From an uncultured Synergistia bacterium (GTDB taxonomy: Bacteria; Eremiobacterota; SpSt-956; JAKJGF01), in assembly GCA_937888925.1 (NCBI GenBank), contig CALARM010000512.1, forward strand, positions 1 to 7,140: a DNA stretch of 7,140 nucleotides, read 5' to 3'. A program made the position numbers and the translations under genes. Positions 1 through 6,082 of this stretch are shown in pieces. The number at the start of each line of letters is the position of its first letter. Position 1 is the first letter of the stretch. The notes below the pieces were generated by a model, which was not told the DNA's origin, made no database searches, and saw only the letters and a program-made list of their open reading frames with translations.

Positions 1-7
1 AAAAAAT

Positions 8-697
8 ATGAGAAGGACCATTTGGATAACACTTCTGGTAAGTTTAGTGGTCATAGGATTTATTGCACAGGCTAATGCAGCACCTTCTTTTGTAAAAAGT
101 CAGACTATTAAAATTCCTAAAGGCTTTGTAGCAACAAAATTCAACGCAGAATTCAGTGTTGCTTCAGGTAAAAGCGGTCTGCCTTTTTATATGTGGGACT
201 GGAAGATAGTAAACAGCGATGGTTCAACTGTTTATCGTTACTGGGATGCCAATCCTCCAATACAGAGCGGCCCATTAGCTAAATTAGTTCTTGCTCCCGG
301 CACCTATTATGTTTATGTTAATAAAGGAAGTAATTTAAGAGTTACCCTCAAGGTTAATTATGAAGTGATGGACAACAGTATCGGCAGATATGCCATTCCA
401 GCAGGACATGCCGGTTATACTGTTCATGATTTCGATAAGGAAGAAGTTTTATTCTTCTCTGGTGATTGCGGATATTTTAAAGTAAAAAACTACAACAGGC
501 CTTATTATTTTGTCGAAACTCCTTCATATATAAATCTGGACAATAGAACGGAACCTCTTTATTTTGCCACGCCTGACAATTATTATATATTTGATGGAGG
601 AGATGGCCACCCGATTTTATACGATAAGGATGACAAGGTCGTAATTGTTGATAATGGAGACAAAAAACTTCTCATAGTAGAAGATGACGGTTTCTAA
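8..697 (+). CDS. Exported beta-rich protein of unknown function
   Basis: I do not recognise this 229-residue protein. Its N-terminus is a clear Sec signal peptide: MRR, then a hydrophobic core at about residues 5-20, then an ANA cleavage motif predicting a cut after residue 24. This leaves a mature protein of about 205 residues with no further membrane segment, so it is probably periplasmic, surface-associated or secreted. The mature part is rich in alternating hydrophobic/polar strands, Tyr, Gly and Asp. Residues about 90-118 (LAPGTYYVYVNKG and following) resemble the last strands of pre-peptidase C-like or other jelly-roll domains. The last 40 residues are Asp-rich strand-turn repeats (DKDDKVVIVDNGDKKLLIVEDDG). 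No catalytic motif is visible. The gene ends with tandem in-frame stops (TAA TAG). The frame is open to the window edge and only 7 nt lie upstream, so the start codon is chosen from the signal peptide, not from a visible ribosome binding site. Confidence 0.75.
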   Translation: MRRTIWITLLVSLVVIGFIAQANAAPSFVKSQTIKIPKGFVATKFNAEFSVASGKSGLPFYMWDWKIVNSDGSTVYRYWDANPPIQSGPLAKLVLAPGTYYVYVNKGSNLRVTLKVNYEVMDNSIGRYAIPAGHAGYTVHDFDKEEVLFFSGDCGYFKVKNYNRPYYFVETPSYINLDNRTEPLYFATPDNYYIFDGGDGHPILYDKDDKVVIVDNGDKKLLIVEDDGF

Positions 698-708
698 TAG
701 AAACAAAT

Positions 709-744
709 AAATAAAAATAGCCCTCGTGAGGGCTATTTTTATTT
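709..744. terminator. Bidirectional intrinsic terminator
   Basis: This is a perfect inverted repeat. The GC-rich core GCCCTC/GAGGGC is flanked by A-tracts on the left and T-tracts on the right, giving a pairable stem of about 16 bp around a CGTG tetraloop. Because the A-tract becomes a U-tract on the other strand, the hairpin can end transcription from the exported-protein gene (stop at 697) and from the convergent coiled-coil gene (stop at 754). Confidence 0.9.
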
Positions 745-753
745 GCAGTATTT

Positions 754-1341
754 TTAATTTCCCAGCAGTTTATCCCACCATTGTTTTTCTTTTTCTGCTT
801 CGAATTCCTTTGTTTTCTCCTGCATTTTCAGCTCCAGGAGTTTTGCTTCTTCAGAAAGCTTCTCTATCTTTTTATCCCTGTCATAAGTCTGATTTGCAAG
901 AACCTTATATTGTTCTGTCATCTGAAGTATAATTTTTTCAAATTCACCAAGCTGCATATGAAGACCATCTTTTTCTGCCTTCATATTTTCATATTCCAGA
1001 GTCTGCTGTTCATATTTTAATTTTATATCCTGATATTCCTGTAACGTATTTAAGTTAAGAGATTCCAGATCATGTTTCATATGTTCAATTTCTTCATCTT
1101 TAATCTGTATTAAATTATTCAGATATTCTATTTTCCTGTCTCTCTCTCTGGTCTGTTCTGCGAGTTCTTTATATTGCTCTGTCATTTGCAACATAGATTC
1201 TTCTACTTCCTGAAGAAACAGTTCAAGTTCTTTTTTTTCTTTTTCCAGGATTTGATTTTTCTCGATTAACTTTTGATTTTCCTCAGAAAGATTACGTTCT
1301 GACTGATTAAAATTCCCATTATTATCGAATATTTCTTCCAT
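754..1341 (-). CDS. Small coiled-coil protein with duplicated segment
   Basis: This 195-residue protein is not recognised by family. It is almost entirely Glu/Lys/Gln/Leu-rich helix predicted to form a coiled coil from about residue 15 to 185, with no signal peptide or membrane segment, so it is probably cytoplasmic. A 24-residue block is duplicated: residues 51-74 (LQMTEQYKELAEQT...) and 139-162 (LQMTEQYKVLANQT...) match at 18 of 24 positions with an offset of 88 residues. The C-terminus ends in an aromatic tail, KQWWDKLLGN, unlike the rest of the chain and a possible docking peptide. ATG at 1341 is preferred because a GAGGG Shine-Dalgarno sequence lies 8 nt upstream; an in-frame TTG two codons earlier would sit too close to it. 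The gene follows the phosphoesterase gene on the same strand after 85 nt and may be co-transcribed. Function is unknown; scaffold or partner-binding roles are guesses. Confidence 0.8.
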   Translation of the reverse strand: MEEIFDNNGNFNQSERNLSEENQKLIEKNQILEKEKKELELFLQEVEESMLQMTEQYKELAEQTRERDRKIEYLNNLIQIKDEEIEHMKHDLESLNLNTLQEYQDIKLKYEQQTLEYENMKAEKDGLHMQLGEFEKIILQMTEQYKVLANQTYDRDKKIEKLSEEAKLLELKMQEKTKEFEAEKEKQWWDKLLGN

Positions 1342-1348
1342 AGACAAA

Positions 1349-1355
1349 TCCCTCT
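1349..1355 (-). promoter_or_regulatory. RBS deciding the coiled-coil gene start
   Basis: On the minus strand the sequence reads AGAGGGA. The GAGGG core stands 8 nt before the ATG at 1341 but only about 2 nt before the alternative TTG at 1347, so it selects the ATG. Confidence 0.6.
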
Positions 1356-1363
1356 TTTTGCAA

Positions 1364-1386
1364 GCTATCAGCTATCAGCAGTCAGC
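1364..1386. repeat. Heptamer array, three units, in a minus-strand spacer
   Basis: The direct heptamers GCTATCA, GCTATCA and GCAGTCA are followed by GC, with exact 7-nt periodicity. The array lies in the 85-nt gap between the phosphoesterase and coiled-coil genes. Read on the minus strand the units are TGATAGC-like, and they share the TNANNSS theme of the arrays at 2197, 3209 and 5997. Confidence 0.7.
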
Positions 1387-1426
1387 TTTATAGAAATTAT
1401 AGACCCGTAAATTCCATATAGATTCC

Positions 1427-2173
1427 TTAAATTCCCTTTTCAAGTCTTTCTGCAAGAAACTTCGGAAGACCTGCCTGAATAATTTTTTTAGCAGCACTTT
1501 TATAATCATATTCTATTTGTTCAAAGGTTATATTTTTTTTATCGGAATCATAAATAAGATAACATGCCACAGGTCCCTGCCCTCTTGATTGTCCTACACT
1601 GCCGGGATTTATAAGATAAATACAATCGGGATTAACAGGAAAGGTTTTACCTCTTATAGAAGGGTTAAATATAGCTCCGTCTTCTCTTTTAAACCATATA
1701 GACTGATTATGAGTATGACCGAAAAAGCATATTTTTATATTTGACTTACTGTATTCTAAAAATTCAAAACTATTTTTTGCCTGATATTTATAAGACAGAT
1801 ATTCATCTTTATCAACAGGTGAACCATGAACAATATAAATAAAATCTCCTACTTCCTGATTTATAGTCAGTCTGGAAAGAAAGTCTTTATTTTTACCTTC
1901 CAGTAATTCTCTTGTCCATATTATAGCTGTTTTTGCATCTGCTGTAAAATCATTACCTGTTTCCAGATTTATAGCTACTCTGTCATGATTGCCTAAAATT
2001 ATATTAAAAGAATTTTCCCTTACAAGCTCGACACACTCATTGGGATTGGCACCATATCCTACTATATCTCCAAGACATAATATCCTGTCAATATTATCGT
2101 TTTCAATTTTTTTTAAAACTTTTTCCAGAGCATCCATATTGGAATGAATATCACTTATTACGGCATATCTCAT
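1427..2173 (-). CDS. YfcE/COG0639-type calcineurin-like metallophosphoesterase
   Basis: This is a 248-residue cytoplasmic metal-dependent phosphoesterase. All dinuclear-metal motifs of the calcineurin-like fold are present: D8-I-H10, GDIVGYG (residues 35-41), GNHD (61-64), the VHGSP histidine (H116) and GHTH (152-155). The family-typical NPGSVGQSR follows at 189-197. GDIVGYGANPNECVELVR is typical of the diadenosine-tetraphosphatase-like/YfcE group, whose members hydrolyse phosphodiesters or nucleotides in vitro; the substrate here cannot be told from sequence. Length is normal for the group. The start is set at the ATG giving MRYAVISDIHSN, with a TGAGGAA ribosome binding site 8 nt upstream; the in-frame TTG at 2188 overlaps that site and is rejected. 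It heads a probable operon with the coiled-coil gene, under a promoter at about 2254-2282. Confidence 0.9.
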   Translation of the reverse strand: MRYAVISDIHSNMDALEKVLKKIENDNIDRILCLGDIVGYGANPNECVELVRENSFNIILGNHDRVAINLETGNDFTADAKTAIIWTRELLEGKNKDFLSRLTINQEVGDFIYIVHGSPVDKDEYLSYKYQAKNSFEFLEYSKSNIKICFFGHTHNQSIWFKREDGAIFNPSIRGKTFPVNPDCIYLINPGSVGQSRGQGPVACYLIYDSDKKNITFEQIEYDYKSAAKKIIQAGLPKFLAERLEKGI

Positions 2174-2180
2174 AAAAAAA

Positions 2181-2187
2181 TTCCTCA
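2181..2187 (-). promoter_or_regulatory. RBS deciding the phosphoesterase start
   Basis: On the minus strand the sequence reads TGAGGAA, with the GAGGA core 8 nt from the ATG at 2173. It overlaps the alternative upstream TTG at 2188, which excludes that longer start. Confidence 0.65.
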
Positions 2188-2196
2188 AATTTAATT

Positions 2197-2224
2197 CGTA
2201 ACGCGTAACGCGTTACGCGTTACG
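2197..2224. repeat. Perfect 28-nt palindrome made of four heptamers
   Basis: Two copies of CGTAACG are followed immediately by two copies of its reverse complement CGTTACG, giving a perfect 28-nt palindrome with three MluI-like ACGCGT hexamers. It is far more GC-rich than its surroundings. It lies 24 nt upstream of the phosphoesterase start, inside the predicted 5' leader. RNA from it could fold into a hairpin with a stem of about 12 bp and a CGCG loop. No U-tract follows on either strand, so it does not look like a terminator. Confidence 0.9.
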
Positions 2225-2239
2225 CGAGGATTGTATTTT

Positions 2240-2254
2240 TTTAACTCAGTTAAA
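2240..2254. promoter_or_regulatory. Operator-like 15-nt palindrome
   Basis: TTTAACT-C-AGTTAAA is a perfect odd-length inverted repeat. It abuts the -10 box and would cover the transcription start of the predicted minus-strand promoter, a position suited to a repressor. The regulator is unknown and the sequence is AT-rich, so chance is possible. Confidence 0.35.
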
Positions 2255-2282
2255 TTATTATGATCAGGTCTTGTAAATTCAA
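2254..2282 (-). promoter_or_regulatory. Predicted sigma-70 promoter of the phosphoesterase unit
   Basis: On the minus strand there is a -35 TTGAAT (2277-2282), a 17-nt spacer and a -10 AATAAT (2254-2259). These match the consensus at 4/6 and 5/6. Transcription would begin near 2247, giving a leader of about 74 nt that contains the 28-nt palindrome. Confidence 0.45.
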
Positions 2283-2310
2283 GATTGGAATTATAAATCC
2301 TTCTAAAAAT

Positions 2311-2478
2311 TAAATTATTTAGATAATTTGCTTCTACATAATTTTCATCTAAAGCCTTATTTTACGCCATTAAAAATGAAATTTCCTATACCTTTAAATT
2401 ATTTAGATAAACTGCCTCTAATTAATTTTCATCTAAAGCTTTATTTTACGCCATAAAAAATGAAAATTTCTATACCTT
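2311..2478. repeat. Tandem pair of 84-bp direct repeats
   Basis: Copy 1 spans 2311-2394 and copy 2 spans 2395-2478. Both begin TAAATTATTTAGATAA and share TTTTCATCTAAAGC, TTATTTTACGCCAT and an ATGAAA/CTATACCTT end. A degenerate third start (TAAAGTATTATTTAA) follows at 2479. The copies are the same length and differ by substitutions and compensating small indels. Each contains an inverted repeat around a constant middle; in copy 2 it is ATTTTCAT...ATGAAAAT, with an 8-bp stem. No open frame, tRNA or CRISPR pattern explains the repeat. It fills most of the gap upstream of hpf. Confidence 0.8.
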
Positions 2479-2520
2479 TAAAGTATTATTTAACCGGGAA
2501 TTTTTATAGAAGGAATTTAT

Positions 2521-2550
2521 TGTACATCGCCGAATCTATTGTTAGATAAT
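2521..2550 (+). promoter_or_regulatory. Possible hpf promoter
   Basis: TGTACA (2521-2526) and GATAAT (2545-2550) are separated by 18 nt and match the -35 and -10 consensus at 4/6 and 5/6. The -10 sits 26 nt before the hpf start, leaving a very short leader with a strong AAGGAG ribosome binding site. hpf genes are often stress-regulated, and an alternative sigma site cannot be excluded. Confidence 0.35.
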
Positions 2551-2575
2551 AATATTTTCTGAAGGAGTGGGTTAG

Positions 2576-3130
2576 ATGCAGCTTACTTTTAAAGGGAGAA
2601 AATTCCCGGTAACAGATGCTCTAAAAAGTTACACGGAAAAAAGATTTCAAAAACTTGATAGACATTTTGATTATATCCGTTCTATAGAAGTTACGTTTGA
2701 TACGGAAGGAACCCAGTATGTAGCGAAAGTTTTAATTGATGCCGATGGTAATATAATAAGGGGCGAACAGAGAAATATAGATCTTTATGCATCTGTAGAC
2801 GGAGTAGTGGACGACCTGATGCGTCAGTTGAAAAAATTCAAAGAAAAAATGAGCAGAAAAAGGCAGTCAGCAGCAATGGAAGCAGTATCCTCATCGGAAA
2901 CTACCGTAGAAGAAACGGGAGAATTTGAAGAGGAAGAAGAAGTAGTAGTAGGTAAAATTGTCAAAACCAATCGTTTTGCCATTAAACCTATGTCAGACGA
3001 AGAAGCAGCAATGCAGCTTGAACTGTTACAGTTTAATTTCTTTGTCTATTTAAATGCTCAAAAAGAAAGAGTTCATGTCATTTACAAAAGAAAAGACGGT
3101 AACTACGGTCTTGTAGAACCGGAATTCTAG
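2576..3130 (+). CDS. hpf: Ribosome hibernation promoting factor, long form
   Basis: Long HPF binds the small-subunit decoding region in stationary phase or starvation and dimerises 70S ribosomes into inactive 100S particles. The 184-residue protein has both expected domains. The N-terminal S30AE/RaiA fold (about 1-98) contains EVTFDTEGTQYVAKVLI and ends in a basic helix, RQLKKFKEKMSRKRQ. The C-terminal dimerisation domain (about 128-184) contains KTNRFAIKPMSDEEAAMQLELL and the diagnostic YKRKDGNYGLVEP. The linker (about 100-126) is strongly acidic, with runs of Glu. Length matches the long-HPF class. The ATG has AAGGAG 8 nt upstream. The gene lies directly before secA, as in many Bacillota, and is followed by a hairpin that probably separates the two transcripts. 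Confidence 0.96.
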   Translation: MQLTFKGRKFPVTDALKSYTEKRFQKLDRHFDYIRSIEVTFDTEGTQYVAKVLIDADGNIIRGEQRNIDLYASVDGVVDDLMRQLKKFKEKMSRKRQSAAMEAVSSSETTVEETGEFEEEEEVVVGKIVKTNRFAIKPMSDEEAAMQLELLQFNFFVYLNAQKERVHVIYKRKDGNYGLVEPEF

Positions 3131-3165
3131 TAAAAGAGATTACTTTTTGTTAGCCTTTTAGGTGC

Positions 3166-3171
3166 TATAAT
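3166..3171 (+). promoter_or_regulatory. Extended -10 of a predicted secA promoter
   Basis: TGCTATAAT (3163-3171) is a perfect extended -10 (TGnTATAAT). A T-rich TTTTTG at 3144-3149 could serve as a poor -35 with a 16-nt spacer, but extended -10 promoters tolerate weak -35 boxes. Transcription would begin near 3178, inside the adjacent hairpin. Confidence 0.5.
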
Positions 3172-3204
3172 TAGTGGAGAGAAAAATCTCTCCACTAAAA
3201 TTTT
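3171..3204 (+). terminator. Probable hpf terminator hairpin
   Basis: There is a perfect 12-bp stem, TTAGTGGAGAGA/TCTCTCCACTAA, around an AAAA loop (3171-3198), followed by AATTTT. The T-tract is short and begins after two A residues, so termination is likely but may be incomplete. The left arm overlaps the -10 box of the predicted secA promoter. Confidence 0.65.
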
Positions 3205-3208
3205 AATA

Positions 3209-3302
3209 GTGAGTAGTGAAGGGTTAAGGGTTAAGGGTGATGGGTGATGCTACAAAACTACGTCTCACATCTCACGCCTCACGCATTTTATCACCTCTCA
3301 CA
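3209..3302. repeat. Head-to-head heptamer arrays in the secA leader
   Basis: The left half (3209-3250) is six direct heptamers: GTGAGTA, GTGAAGG, GTTAAGG, GTTAAGG, GTGATGG and GTGATGC. After a spacer (about 3251-3260), the right half holds inverted-sense units CGTCTCA, CATCTCA, CGCCTCA, then CGCATTT and TATCACC TCTCACA. The right half is therefore the same TGANNSS theme on the opposite strand, as in the 2197 palindrome but more diverged. A leader RNA could form an extended imperfect hairpin. Confidence 0.75.
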
Positions 3303-3306
3303 TGAT

Positions 3307-3314
3307 AAAGAAGG
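3307..3314 (+). promoter_or_regulatory. RBS deciding the secA start
   Basis: AAAGAAGG ends 7 nt before the ATG at 3322 but only 1 nt before the ATG at 3316. It therefore selects 3322, which also gives the family-typical MLGMLLK N-terminus. Confidence 0.75.
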
Positions 3315-3321
3315 TATGTTT

Positions 3322-5961
3322 ATGCTTGGAATGTTACTTAAAATGATCTGGGATCCAAATAAAAAAGAAGTAAAAAAACTTAGAAAAATAGCTGATGTTA
3401 TAAATTCTTTCGAAGAGGACATAAAAAAATTAAGTGATGAAGAACTCAAAGGAAAAACAGGAGAATTTCGAAACAGACTTGAAAAAGGCGAGAGTCTCGA
3501 TAAAATACTACCTGAAGCTTTTGCAGTTGTAAGAGAAGCATCATCAAGGGTTATAGGCTTAAGACATTATGATGTACAGCTCATGGGTGGCATTGTTCTC
3601 CATCAGGGCCGTATATCGGAAATGAAAACAGGAGAAGGCAAAACCCTTGTTGCAACAGCACCAATATACTTAAATGCTCTCACAGGCAGAGGGGTCCATC
3701 TGGTTACGGTAAATGATTATCTGGCAAAACGTGACAGTGAATGGATGGGCCCTATATATAAATTCCTCGGACTTACTGTAGGTGTTATTCAGCACTCCAT
3801 GGAACCACATGAAAGAAAAGACGTATACAGCCGGGATGTCATATATGTAACAAATAATGAGATAGGATTTGATTACCTGAGAGATAATATGGTATATGAT
3901 ATGAATGACAGGGTTCACAGAGATCTCCATTATGCGATTATAGATGAAGTAGATAATATTTTAATAGATGAAGCAAGAACTCCTCTCATCATATCAGGGC
4001 GCGGCACAAAAGCAACAGATGAATATACAAGGTTTGCACGGATTGTAAAAGATCTACAGAAAGATAAGGATTATACGGTTGACGAAAAAGCACATTCCGT
4101 TCCACTTACAGAAGAAGGAGTAGCCAGGGCAGAAAGTCTGATAGGTATTCGTAATCTCTATGATAATGAAAATATAGAACTGACACATCAATTGACTCAG
4201 GCTCTTAAAGCAAAAGAATTATTTAAAAAAGATGTACATTACCTGCTTAAAGACGGAGAAGTTATTATAGTAGATGAGTTTACCGGCAGATTGATGTTCG
4301 GAAGACGTTACAGTGACGGACTCCATCAGGCTATAGAAGCAAAAGAAAATGTAAAAATAAGAAGTGAAGATCAAACACTGGCTACTATAACCTTTCAGAA
4401 TTTCTTCCGACTTTATGAAAAACTCGGAGGTATGACGGGAACTGCCGCTACGGAAGAAGAGGAATTCAGAAAGATCTACGGTATGGACGTAGTAGTTATA
4501 CCACCCAATATGCCTATGGTAAGAAAAGATCACCCCGATGTTATTTATAAAAGTGAACAGGCAAAACTCAAAGCTATCGTGGAAGAAATAAAAGAACTCC
4601 ATAGTAACGGCGCACCGGCTCTGGTAGGAACGAGATCTGTGGAAATGTCGGAAATATTAAGTAAAATGCTTAAAAAAGAAAAGGTTACTCATAATGTGCT
4701 TAACGCTAAATATCATGAACAGGAAGCAGAAATCATATCCCAGGCAGGAAGAAAAGGAGCAGTAACTATTTCTACCAATATGGCAGGAAGAGGAACCGAC
4801 ATAATCCTGGGAGGAGATCCGGGAAAACTTGCGACAGGAGAATTTAATGCTTCGACTCACGAAGAAAAGAATTATGAAGAATTTTACAGGAAATGGAAAG
4901 AAATATGCGATAAAGAACATGAAGAAGTTGTAGAACTCGGAGGGCTCCATATAATAGGCACAGAACGTCATGAGTCGAGAAGAATTGACAATCAGCTCAG
5001 AGGAAGATCAGGCAGACAGGGCGATCCGGGAAGTTCAAGATTTTATATAGCACTGGAAGATGAACTCATGAGGCTTTTCGGCTCTGACAAAATTCAGGGA
5101 TATATGGAAAAACTCGGTTACGATGATTCTATACCTATAGAACATTCCATTATAAGCAAACAGATAGAAGCGGCTCAGGCAAGAGTAGAATCCCATCATT
5201 TCAGCATAAGAAAAAATGTTCTTGAATATGATGAAGTAATGAATCAGCAGCGTGAGGTCATATATGGAGAAAGATTAAAGGTACTACTCGGAGAAGATCT
5301 GAGACCTCATATAATAAAAATGATAGAAGTCATTATTCAGAGCAGGGTAGATATTTATGCGAATCCTGATATGAACAGAGAAGAGTGGGATCTTCAGGGA
5401 CTTATTGACACGATACAGGAATTCTTTCTCTTAACAGATGATATTCCCTTATCTGCTCTGGATGGAATGAAATCTACAGAGATAAAGGATTTTTTCCTGG
5501 ATATGGCAGTCGGAGCATATAAGAGCAAGGAAACGGAATTCGGGGAAGAAGCCCTTAAAAGGCTCGAACAGATAATACTCCTCAAAATGATAGATACAAA
5601 ATGGATAGATCACCTTGATGTAATGGATAATCTGAGAGACGGTATAGGCCTGAGAGGCTACGGAGGAAGAGATCCCAGAGTGGAATATGAAATCGAAGCC
5701 TTTGAAACATTCCAGGAAATGATGCAGAATATACAGGAAGATACTGTAAGATTTCTTATAAGGGCAAAACCTGTTTCCGATGCAGGTACGAAAAAACATG
5801 AGAAGGTCTTTGTCATATCGGGAACAAATAGAGATGAAGGGGCTGCAGTAAAGACCGTAAAAAGAGGCCAGAAAATAGGAAGAAATGATCCCTGTCCCTG
5901 TGGGAGTGGGAAAAAATATAAAAAATGCTGTATTGGTAAACAGGCGGCGGCGAAACAGTGA
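3322..5961 (+). CDS. secA: Preprotein translocase ATPase SecA
   Basis: SecA is the cytosolic/membrane-peripheral motor that uses ATP to push unfolded preproteins through SecYEG. The 879-residue protein is complete and of normal length. Visible motifs are: Walker A MKTGEGKT (101-108); [10 protein letters not shown] after it; [14 protein letters not shown] with Walker B (208-221; most SecAs have DEVDS); preprotein cross-linking region through about 340; GMTGTA (370-375); [10 protein letters not shown] (485-494); [14 protein letters not shown] with the arginine finger (559-572); helical wing/scaffold and two-helix-finger region (about 590-810); and a C-terminal SEC-C zinc-binding tail, [13 protein letters not shown], with cysteines 858, 860, 869 and 870, which in other SecAs binds SecB or ribosomes. 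The frame is open back to 3244, but that part translates a heptamer repeat and is not SecA-like. Stop is TGA. Neighbours hpf and prfB are the conserved partners in gene order. Confidence 0.98.
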   Translation: MLGMLLKMIWDPNKKEVKKLRKIADVINSFEEDIKKLSDEELKGKTGEFRNRLEKGESLDKILPEAFAVVREASSRVIGLRHYDVQLMGGIVLHQGRISEMKTGEGKTLVATAPIYLNALTGRGVHLVTVNDYLAKRDSEWMGPIYKFLGLTVGVIQHSMEPHERKDVYSRDVIYVTNNEIGFDYLRDNMVYDMNDRVHRDLHYAIIDEVDNILIDEARTPLIISGRGTKATDEYTRFARIVKDLQKDKDYTVDEKAHSVPLTEEGVARAESLIGIRNLYDNENIELTHQLTQALKAKELFKKDVHYLLKDGEVIIVDEFTGRLMFGRRYSDGLHQAIEAKENVKIRSEDQTLATITFQNFFRLYEKLGGMTGTAATEEEEFRKIYGMDVVVIPPNMPMVRKDHPDVIYKSEQAKLKAIVEEIKELHSNGAPALVGTRSVEMSEILSKMLKKEKVTHNVLNAKYHEQEAEIISQAGRKGAVTISTNMAGRGTDIILGGDPGKLATGEFNASTHEEKNYEEFYRKWKEICDKEHEEVVELGGLHIIGTERHESRRIDNQLRGRSGRQGDPGSSRFYIALEDELMRLFGSDKIQGYMEKLGYDDSIPIEHSIISKQIEAAQARVESHHFSIRKNVLEYDEVMNQQREVIYGERLKVLLGEDLRPHIIKMIEVIIQSRVDIYANPDMNREEWDLQGLIDTIQEFFLLTDDIPLSALDGMKSTEIKDFFLDMAVGAYKSKETEFGEEALKRLEQIILLKMIDTKWIDHLDVMDNLRDGIGLRGYGGRDPRVEYEIEAFETFQEMMQNIQEDTVRFLIRAKPVSDAGTKKHEKVFVISGTNRDEGAAVKTVKRGQKIGRNDPCPCGSGKKYKKCCIGKQAAAKQ

Positions 5962-5970
5962 GTGTGAAGA

Positions 5971-6001
5971 GTAGGAGCGACACCCAGTGGTCGCCCGGTA
6001 C
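5971..6001. repeat. REP-like imperfect palindrome after secA
   Basis: GTAGGAGCGACAC and GTGGTCGCCCGGTAC form an imperfect inverted repeat (GTA, GG, GCGAC and AC pair; bulges elsewhere) around a CCA loop. It is GC-rich in an AT-rich gap. GTAGG-GCGA...TCGCCC-TAC palindromes are a common dispersed intergenic type in many bacteria, so this is probably one copy of such an element. No T-tract follows, so it is a poor terminator. Confidence 0.5.
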
Positions 6002-6033
6002 CGGTAACACGGATCACATATTACGCATCACGC
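5997..6033. repeat. Degenerate heptamer array upstream of prfB
   Basis: The units GGTACCG, GTAACAC, GGATCAC, ATATTAC and GCATCAC, then GC, run in exact 7-nt phase. On the reverse strand they read as TGATGCG/TAATATG-type units, matching the theme of the other arrays. The array joins directly to the REP-like palindrome at 5971-6001. Confidence 0.6.
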
Positions 6034-6045
6034 AAAAAATGGCAT

Positions 6046-6051
6046 TATAAT
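6046..6051 (+). promoter_or_regulatory. Possible -10 box for prfB
   Basis: TATAAT is a perfect -10, placed 31 nt before the prfB start. The -35 region falls in the heptamer array and has no good match (TTACGC at 19 nt is the nearest), so prfB may instead be read through from secA. Confidence 0.3.
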
Positions 6052-6082
6052 TGCAATTTAAACATACAGGAGAGTGATTGTC

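Noticed and set aside
726..1020. Plus-strand frames opposite the coiled-coil gene
   Set aside because: Phe/Leu/Cys-rich antisense shadows with no ribosome binding site; the minus-strand frame has a clear start site and coherent sequence.
1396..1401. TATAAT on the minus strand as a promoter for the coiled-coil gene
   Set aside because: No acceptable -35 at 16-18 nt in an AT-rich spacer; co-transcription with the phosphoesterase gene is simpler.
2311..2478. CRISPR-like array
   Set aside because: The whole 84-bp unit repeats with no constant-repeat/variable-spacer structure, and no cas genes are nearby.
2468..2511. Inverted TTCTATA...TATAGAA flanking the hpf upstream region
   Set aside because: Only 7 bp of AT-rich pairing across a 30-nt loop, easily chance.
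3244..3321. Longer SecA N-terminus from GTG 3244
   Set aside because: The extra residues translate the heptamer repeat, have no SecA similarity, and the ribosome binding site fits ATG 3322.
5971..6001. Terminator after secA
   Set aside because: The stem is bulged and no T-tract follows, so a REP-like repeat is the better reading.
3670..6017. Minus-strand frames inside secA
   Set aside because: Antisense shadows of a strongly conserved gene, with no start signals or family features.
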